Below the pieces are notes generated by a model. That model ran no database searches, was not told the origin of the DNA, and saw only the letters and a program-made list of their open reading frames with translations. Shown here piece after piece: positions 4,618 through 8,895 of a stretch of DNA of 8,895 bases. Numbering within the stretch: position 1 is the stretch's first letter; each line of letters starts with the position of its first letter. The DNA comes from Haloarculaceae archaeon (GTDB lineage: Archaea > Halobacteriota > Halobacteria > Halobacteriales > Haloarculaceae). The translations under genes and the position numbers were made by a program. The stretch lies in contig JAHENO010000299.1 of NCBI GenBank assembly GCA_018609945.1, forward strand, positions 1 through 8,895. Direction: 5' to 3'.

Positions 4618-5485
4618 CGTACCGCAGTCGGTTCGCCAGCCGCCGCGAGAACCGTCCCTCCGCGCCGGATCGGGAGCCGAACCGCTCGGCCAGGGCCGCG
4701 TAGATCAGCGGCACCGGAACCTCCTGTTCGAGTGCCTCCTGGACCGTCCAGGTGCCCGTCGAACCGCCGGCGACGTGGTCGGCGACGTCCCCGAGGTCGG
4801 TGCCCTCCTCGCGGAACGCCTCCTCGCAGAGGTCGAGCAGCCACGACCGGATGACTGCCCCGTTGGTCCAGGTCCGCGCGACCGCTTCGAGGTCGAGGTC
4901 GTAGCGCCCCTCCGCGAGCAGTTCGAATCCCTCGCCGTACGCCTGCATCAGCGCGTACTCGATTCCGTTGTGGACCATCTTCACGTAGTGGCCCGCGCCC
5001 GATGGACCCATGCGGTCGTGTCCCTCCGGTCCCGTGGCCACGGCGTCGAAGGCCGGCACGAGGGCCTCGTAGGCCCACTCGGGGCCACCGACCATCAGCG
5101 AGAAGCCCCGGTCGGCGGCCGCCGGCCCGCCGGAAGTCCCACAGTCGAGGTACGCGGCCGCGGTCGCCTCGGCCCGCCGGACCGACTCCCGGAAGTGGGA
5201 GTTGCCGCCGTCGACCACCACGTCCTCGTCGTCGAGGTGGCCGTCGAGCTCGCCGAGAGCGGCGTCGACAGGATCGCCCGCGGGAACCATCAGCCAGACG
5301 CGCTTCTCCCCGCCGAGTGCCTCGGCGACGCCGGGAATCGATTCGGTCACGCTCGCGCCGGCGTTGGCTGCCATCGCGCGGGCGTCCCGGTCGATGTCGT
5401 ACGCCACCACCTCGTGGCCACCGTCGAGGAGGCGCTCGACGACGATCCGTCCCATCCGCCCGAGGCCGATGACGCCCAGTTGCAT
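4580..5485 (-). CDS. gnd: 6-phosphogluconate dehydrogenase, decarboxylating (short GndA/YqeC-like class)
   Basis: A 301-aa protein, the length of the short class (about 300 aa) rather than the roughly 470-aa classical enzyme. It oxidises and decarboxylates 6-phosphogluconate to ribulose 5-phosphate, the last oxidative step of the pentose phosphate pathway. The N-terminal Rossmann motif is GLGRMG (7-12), with Asp30 at the end of the second strand; an acid there usually favours NAD over NADP (inference). Substrate-site motifs: DGGNSHF (92-98), DCGTSGGP (114-121), and HYVKMVHNGIEY (166-177) with the predicted catalytic Lys169, Asn173 and Glu176. The all-helical C-terminal domain includes GGSTGTWT (240-247) and ends in RYGFGRHEV. 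ATG at 5485 starts at the first beta-strand (MQLGVIGLG). It follows the GNAT gene by 56 nt on the same strand; no separate promoter is obvious, so read-through is possible. Its 3' end is duplicated 130 bp downstream. Confidence 0.95.
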   Translation of the reverse strand: MQLGVIGLGRMGRIVVERLLDGGHEVVAYDIDRDARAMAANAGASVTESIPGVAEALGGEKRVWLMVPAGDPVDAALGELDGHLDDEDVVVDGGNSHFRESVRRAEATAAAYLDCGTSGGPAAADRGFSLMVGGPEWAYEALVPAFDAVATGPEGHDRMGPSGAGHYVKMVHNGIEYALMQAYGEGFELLAEGRYDLDLEAVARTWTNGAVIRSWLLDLCEEAFREEGTDLGDVADHVAGGSTGTWTVQEALEQEVPVPLIYAALAERFGSRSGAEGRFSRRLANRLRYGFGRHEVRRRDG

Positions 5486-5541
5486 ACCTGGCCGCTCGCG
5501 GGGCGGACAGGTAGGGATTGTGGTCCGGCTCGGGCGGCCAG

Positions 5542-6045
5542 CTACAGTTCCCGGCGGTAGACGTTGGCCTCGAACTCCTCGCCGCCCAGTTCGACGGTCG
5601 TCGTGTCGGCGTGGTCGAACCGCCCCTCGTAGAACGCGTTGCCGACCTCGTTGTCCGCGAGCACCACGTCTTCGACGGCCTCGGCGCCCTGCGCGCGGAG
5701 GAACGCCTCGGCACGGTCGAGCAGTGCCGTCCCGAGCCCCTCACGCCAGCAGTCGGGGTGGACGTAGACGCTGACGTCCCCGACGCCGTCCTCGCCGGGC
5801 GGCTCGCAGCTCGCGTAGCCGACGATCTCGACCCCGCGCTCGGCGACGAACAGCGTCAGCTCCGGGCGCTCGATGGCCGCCTCCAGAAACTCCCGCGAGT
5901 ACCCCTGGGCCAGCATCTCCTCGACGGTCTCCTCGCTCACGAAGTCGTAGGTCTCGTGCCAGACAGCACGCGCGACCCGCCGGATCGCCCCGGCGTCGTC
6001 GGCCGTCGCTTCCCGCACCCGCACGGCTGTTCCCATGCCCCCCAT
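5542..6045 (-). CDS. GNAT family N-acetyltransferase
   Basis: A 167-aa protein with the Gcn5-related acetyltransferase fold. VRVREATADDAGAI at the start is the usual first strand and helix; DVSVYVHPDCWREGLGTALL (90-109) is motif A, with the acetyl-CoA phosphate loop R101-E-G-L-G105; VEDVVLADNEVGNAFYEGRF (124-143) is motif B with the N..A..FYE..GF-type helix. The acyl acceptor (protein N-terminus, amino acid, antibiotic or other amine) cannot be told. Two starts are three codons apart: ATG at 6045 (chosen, about 7 nt after the transcription start predicted from the TATA box) and ATG at 6036, where family similarity begins. The frame is open further upstream, through the promoter, which I reject. 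Divergent from valS; gnd follows 56 nt downstream. Confidence 0.85.
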   Translation of the reverse strand: MGGMGTAVRVREATADDAGAIRRVARAVWHETYDFVSEETVEEMLAQGYSREFLEAAIERPELTLFVAERGVEIVGYASCEPPGEDGVGDVSVYVHPDCWREGLGTALLDRAEAFLRAQGAEAVEDVVLADNEVGNAFYEGRFDHADTTTVELGGEEFEANVYRREL

Positions 6046-6070
6046 TGCCCCGGTGTCGTGAAAAGTAAAG

Positions 6071-6084
6071 CGAAAATTTATACC
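6071..6084. promoter_or_regulatory. AT-rich core, probable shared promoter element for valS and the GNAT gene
   Basis: The plus strand reads CGAAAATTTATACC, close to the haloarchaeal arrangement of a purine-rich BRE followed by TTTATA. The minus strand of the same bases reads TATAAATTTTCG. For the GNAT gene transcription would start near 6052, about 7 nt before the ATG at 6045. For valS it would start near 6106, leaving a leader of about 100 nt. It is the only AT-rich element in the 161-bp divergent region. Confidence 0.5.
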
Positions 6085-6095
6085 AGCGACTTCCC

Positions 6096-6206
6096 ACCCT
6101 TCGGGTATGGACGTGGTTCCGTCGGTAGTACGTCGGCCCGCGTAGACCGGCCAGTCCCGGATTCTCGTTCCGCCGAGACAGAACCCGACAGCCACCGGAG
6201 TGAGTT
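6096..6206 (+). promoter_or_regulatory. valS: Probable 5' leader of valS with short hairpins
   Basis: If the 6071-6084 element drives valS, about 100 nt of untranslated leader precede the gene. Small inverted repeats are visible: ACCC-TTC-GGGT at 6096-6106 (possibly straddling the transcription start) and TCTCG-TTCCGC-CGAGA at 6163-6178, the latter about 28 nt before the start codon. I see no tRNA-like domain or known riboswitch pattern. The hairpins are short and could be chance in G+C-rich DNA. Confidence 0.3.
6197..6203 (+). promoter_or_regulatory. valS: Ribosome binding site of valS
   Basis: GGAGTGA, close to the archaeal consensus GGAGGTGA, with 6 nt between GGAG and the ATG at 6207. 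It supports this start and a leadered rather than leaderless transcript. Confidence 0.6.
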
Positions 6207-8837
6207 ATGACAGAGATTCCAGACACGTACGATCCGGCGAGCGTCGAGGAGAAGTGGCGCGAGCGCTGGAAGGAGATGGACGTGTACAGCTACGAGGGCA
6301 CAAAACCGGATTACGTCGTCGACACGCCCCCGCCCTACCCCACTGGCAACCTCCACATCGGGAACGCCCTGGGGTGGTGTTACATGGACTTCGCTGCCCG
6401 GTACCACCGCCTGAAGGGTGAGGACGTCCTCTTCCCCCAGGGGTGGGACTGTCACGGCCTCCCGACGGAGGTCAAAGTCGAGGAGAAGGAGGGCATCCAC
6501 CGGACCGACGTCCCACGCGAGGAGTTCCGCGAACTGTGCATCGAGCACACCGAGGAGCAAATCGACGCGATGAAGGAGACGATGCACACGCTCGGCTTTT
6601 CCCAGGACTGGGACCACGAGTACAAGACCATGGACCCCGAGTACTGGGGCGAGACCCAGCGGTCGTTCGTCCGGATGGCCGGGGAGGGGTACGTCTATCA
6701 GGACGACCACCCCGTCAACTGGTGTCCGCGCTGCGAGACCGCTATCGCCGACGCCGAGGTCGAGACCGCCGAGGGCGTCGACGGTACCCTCTACTACATC
6801 ACCTTCCCGGGCGCTGACGAAGAGACCGACGAGATCGAAATCGCAACCACGCGCCCCGAGTTGCTGGCCGCCTGCGTGGCGATGGCGGTCGACCCCGAGG
6901 ACGACCGCTACGCCGATCGCGTCGGCGACACCTTCGAGGTCCCCCTGTTCGGCCAGGAGGTCGAACTCATCGCAGACGAACAGGTCGACAGCGACTTCGG
7001 GACCGGCGCGGTGATGATCTGTACCTTCGGGGACAAGCAGGACGTCGACTGGTGGGCCGAGTACGACCTGGAGACGCGGATGGTATTCACCGAGGACGGC
7101 CAGTTGACCGACGCCGCCGGCGAGTACGCCGGCCTCGACATCGAGGACGCGAAAGAGGACATCGTCCAGGATCTCCACCGCGATGGGCACCTCAACCGTT
7201 CCGAGCCCACCGAACAGAACGTCGGCCAGTGCTGGCGCTGTGACACACCCATCGAGATCCTCTCCCGCGAGCAGTGGTTCGTCGAGGTCCGCCAGGACGA
7301 AATCCTGGAGACCGCACGGGATGTCGAGTGGATTCCCGAGCACATGTACGACCGCCTGGAGGACTGGACCGAGGGGATGGAGTGGGACTGGGTGGTCTCG
7401 CGCCAGCGCGAGTTCGCCACGCCCATCCCCGCGTGGTTCTGTGTCGACTGCGGACACACCCACATCGCCGAGGAGGAAGACCTCCCCGTGGTGCCAACCG
7501 ACGAGGACCCCGTCGTCGGGACCTGCCCCGAGTGTGGCAGCGAGAACTGGGAGGGCGAGACCGACGTGATGGACACGTGGATGGACTCCTCGATCACGCC
7601 GCTGTGGGTCCAGGGCTGGCCCGACGCAGAGTTCGAACCGACGACGCTGCGCGAACAGGGCCACGACATCATCCGCACCTGGGCGTTCTATACGATCCTC
7701 CGGGTGACGGCGCTCGAAGAGGAGATCCCCTGGGAGGACGCGCTGATCAACGGGATGGTCTTCGGCGAGGACGGCAACAAGATGTCCAAATCGCGGGGCA
7801 ACTTCGTCCAGCCGGAGGAGGCCGTCGCGGAGTACTCCGCGGACGCCTTCCGGCAGGCGATGGCGCTGGGCGGCCAGCCGGGCAGTGACATCCAGTTCCA
7901 GTGGAAGGAGGTCAAGTCGGCGAGTCGCTTCTCCACGAAGGTCTGGAACATCACCCGGTTTGCGGCCAGCCACCTCGACGACGAGCGCGAGCCGCTGGCG
8001 GAGCCAGCCTACCGGGACGTCGACCGGTGGATCCTCTCGCGGTGTTCCCGGACCGCCCGCGAGGTCGGGGCGCACATGGACGAGTACCGCTTCGACGCCG
8101 CCCTCCGGGAGCTACGGGAGTTCGTCTGGGGCGACCTGGCCGACGACTACCTCGAACTCATCAAGGGCCGCCTCTACGAGGGCCGGCCGGGCGAACGGGA
8201 CGCCGCCCGGCAGGCACTGTTCACCGCGCTGTCGGCCTCGCTCCGGATGCTCGCGCCCTTCGCGCCGTTCCTCACCGAGGAGGCCTGGCACGCCCTCCCG
8301 GGGACGGATGGGAGCGTCCACGGGGCCGAGTGGCCCGACCTGTTGATGGCCGACGAGGCGGCCGAGGCTGCCGGGGCGCTCATCGCCGACGTCGCCTCGA
8401 CGATCCGGGGCTGGAAGTCCGACGAGGGGATGGCGCTGAACGCGGAACTGTCGAAAGTCGAGGTCTATCCCGAGGAGACGCCCGACCGGGCTGTCGACAC
8501 CTACGACCTCTCGGAAGCGGTCAACGCGCCGGTCCACGTCAGGCAGGGCGAGCCGAACGTCGAACTCGTCCCCGTCGAGGTCGAACCCGACCACGCCACC
8601 ATCGGGCCGGAGTTCAGGGACCGCGCTGGCGAGGTCATCGCCGCACTCGAGTCGATGGACCCGGCCGAGGTCAAGTCACAGAAACGGTACGACGACGGGA
8701 TCGAGGTCGATATCGGCGGCGAAGTCGCCGTCATCCCGGGCGAGGCCGTCAGTATCCGCGAGGAACACCGGGCCGAATCCGGCGAGGAAGTCGCCGTACT
8801 CGAGGGCGAGCGTGCGACGATTCTCGTCTATCCCTGA
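6207..8837 (+). CDS. valS: Valyl-tRNA synthetase
   Basis: An 876-aa class I aminoacyl-tRNA synthetase that charges tRNA-Val with valine in the cytoplasm. Order of parts: archaeal-type N-terminus YDPASVEEKWRERW (8-21); HIGH-type ATP site as PYPTGNLHIGN (43-53); the CP1 editing domain (roughly 190-330) with ATTRPELL (213-220), which removes mischarged threonine; KMSKS at 525-529; an anticodon-binding helical domain (about 600-750). Cysteine pairs suited to zinc are at 173/176, 343/346, 412/415 and 440/443. GDLADDYLEL and APFAPFLTEEAW are typical of ValRS. The C-terminal part is a short acidic beta-rich segment (about 780-876) instead of the long coiled-coil arm of bacterial enzymes. Length fits the archaeal family. 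Start at 6207 is set by the GGAGTGA element 6 nt upstream and by alignment of the N-terminus. No frame damage seen. Confidence 0.97.
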   Translation: MTEIPDTYDPASVEEKWRERWKEMDVYSYEGTKPDYVVDTPPPYPTGNLHIGNALGWCYMDFAARYHRLKGEDVLFPQGWDCHGLPTEVKVEEKEGIHRTDVPREEFRELCIEHTEEQIDAMKETMHTLGFSQDWDHEYKTMDPEYWGETQRSFVRMAGEGYVYQDDHPVNWCPRCETAIADAEVETAEGVDGTLYYITFPGADEETDEIEIATTRPELLAACVAMAVDPEDDRYADRVGDTFEVPLFGQEVELIADEQVDSDFGTGAVMICTFGDKQDVDWWAEYDLETRMVFTEDGQLTDAAGEYAGLDIEDAKEDIVQDLHRDGHLNRSEPTEQNVGQCWRCDTPIEILSREQWFVEVRQDEILETARDVEWIPEHMYDRLEDWTEGMEWDWVVSRQREFATPIPAWFCVDCGHTHIAEEEDLPVVPTDEDPVVGTCPECGSENWEGETDVMDTWMDSSITPLWVQGWPDAEFEPTTLREQGHDIIRTWAFYTILRVTALEEEIPWEDALINGMVFGEDGNKMSKSRGNFVQPEEAVAEYSADAFRQAMALGGQPGSDIQFQWKEVKSASRFSTKVWNITRFAASHLDDEREPLAEPAYRDVDRWILSRCSRTAREVGAHMDEYRFDAALRELREFVWGDLADDYLELIKGRLYEGRPGERDAARQALFTALSASLRMLAPFAPFLTEEAWHALPGTDGSVHGAEWPDLLMADEAAEAAGALIADVASTIRGWKSDEGMALNAELSKVEVYPEETPDRAVDTYDLSEAVNAPVHVRQGEPNVELVPVEVEPDHATIGPEFRDRAGEVIAALESMDPAEVKSQKRYDDGIEVDIGGEVAVIPGEAVSIREEHRAESGEEVAVLEGERATILVYP

Positions 8838-8895
8838 CGCTCCCGGGTCTGGACGACTGGCACCGTGACGTGCCGGAACCGCGGACGGACCGGCC
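8838..8895. other. G+C-rich tail after valS; possible C-terminus of a convergent minus-strand gene
   Basis: These 58 bases have no T-tract or AT-rich promoter element, which suggests coding rather than spacer DNA. One minus-strand frame is open from the right edge to a TAG at 8830-8828, ending PVRPRFRHVTVPVVQTRERQ then Gly, and would overlap the valS end by 10 nt. Other frames on both strands are equally open over so short a stretch, so the gene is only a possibility and I cannot name a family. Confidence 0.25.

Noticed and set aside
4032..5744. A 570-codon minus-strand frame across gnd, the zinc-ribbon gene and the intergenic regions
   Set aside because: It is Arg/Pro-rich, runs out of frame through two well-identified genes and the AT-rich island, and has no family resemblance.
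6046..6195. Longer N-terminus of the GNAT protein starting at 6195
   Set aside because: The added stretch spans the TATA element and has no GNAT similarity; the domain starts right after the ATGs at 6045/6036.
6096..6206. Possible tRNA or T-box-like element in the valS leader
   Set aside because: No T-arm sequence, cloverleaf spacing or T-box consensus could be found on either strand; only short hairpins are present.
6078..8075. A 665-codon open frame on the minus strand, antisense to valS
   Set aside because: It is an antisense shadow typical of G+C-rich halophile genes. The plus-strand valS has all catalytic motifs, and the minus frame shows no recognisable domain.

Overview
The window is about 70% G+C, has mostly G/C third codon positions and very acidic proteins, and places TATA-like boxes close to start codons. 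It carries a short archaeal-type 6-phosphogluconate dehydrogenase, a bacterio-opsin-activator (HTH_10) type regulator and an archaeal-type valyl-tRNA synthetase. Together these point to a haloarchaeal (class Halobacteria) chromosome.

Layout, left to right. (1) Positions 1-1138, minus strand: paaB (cut by the window edge) and paaA, the start of a phenylacetyl-CoA epoxidase (paaABCDE-like) operon that continues past the left edge. (2) Positions 1139-1249: a 111-bp divergent promoter region with a perfect 14-bp palindrome. (3) Positions 1250-2709, plus strand: an HTH_10 regulator, then a PaaG-type crotonase-fold isomerase 26 nt downstream. (4) Positions 2706-3900, minus strand: a two-gene operon, a small cupin and an ACMSD-type amidohydrolase, convergent with paaG and overlapping it by 4 nt. 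(5) Positions 3957-4085: a sharply AT-rich intergenic island (about 29% G+C). (6) Positions 4108-4398, minus strand: a small HTH plus zinc-ribbon protein. (7) Positions 4399-4579: an intergenic stretch with a hairpin, T-tracts and a second, detached copy of the 3' end of gnd. (8) Positions 4580-5485 gnd and 5542-6045 a GNAT acetyltransferase, both minus strand. (9) Positions 6046-6206: a divergent promoter region with one AT-rich core that could serve both strands. (10) Positions 6207-8837: a complete valS. (11) Positions 8838-8895: a short G+C-rich tail with no certain gene.

How the genes fit together: paaA/paaB epoxidise the ring of phenylacetyl-CoA, and the PaaG-type protein would isomerise the epoxide to the oxepin. 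The regulator between them is the natural candidate to control both arms. The cupin/amidohydrolase pair resembles proteins of aromatic-ring catabolism, so a link to the paa cluster is plausible but not shown. The right half (gnd, GNAT, valS) is housekeeping. I see no defence system, CRISPR array, insertion sequence, tRNA or rRNA. The least ordinary signals are the duplicated gnd 3' end, the AT-rich island with its internal repeats, and the palindrome between paaA and the regulator.
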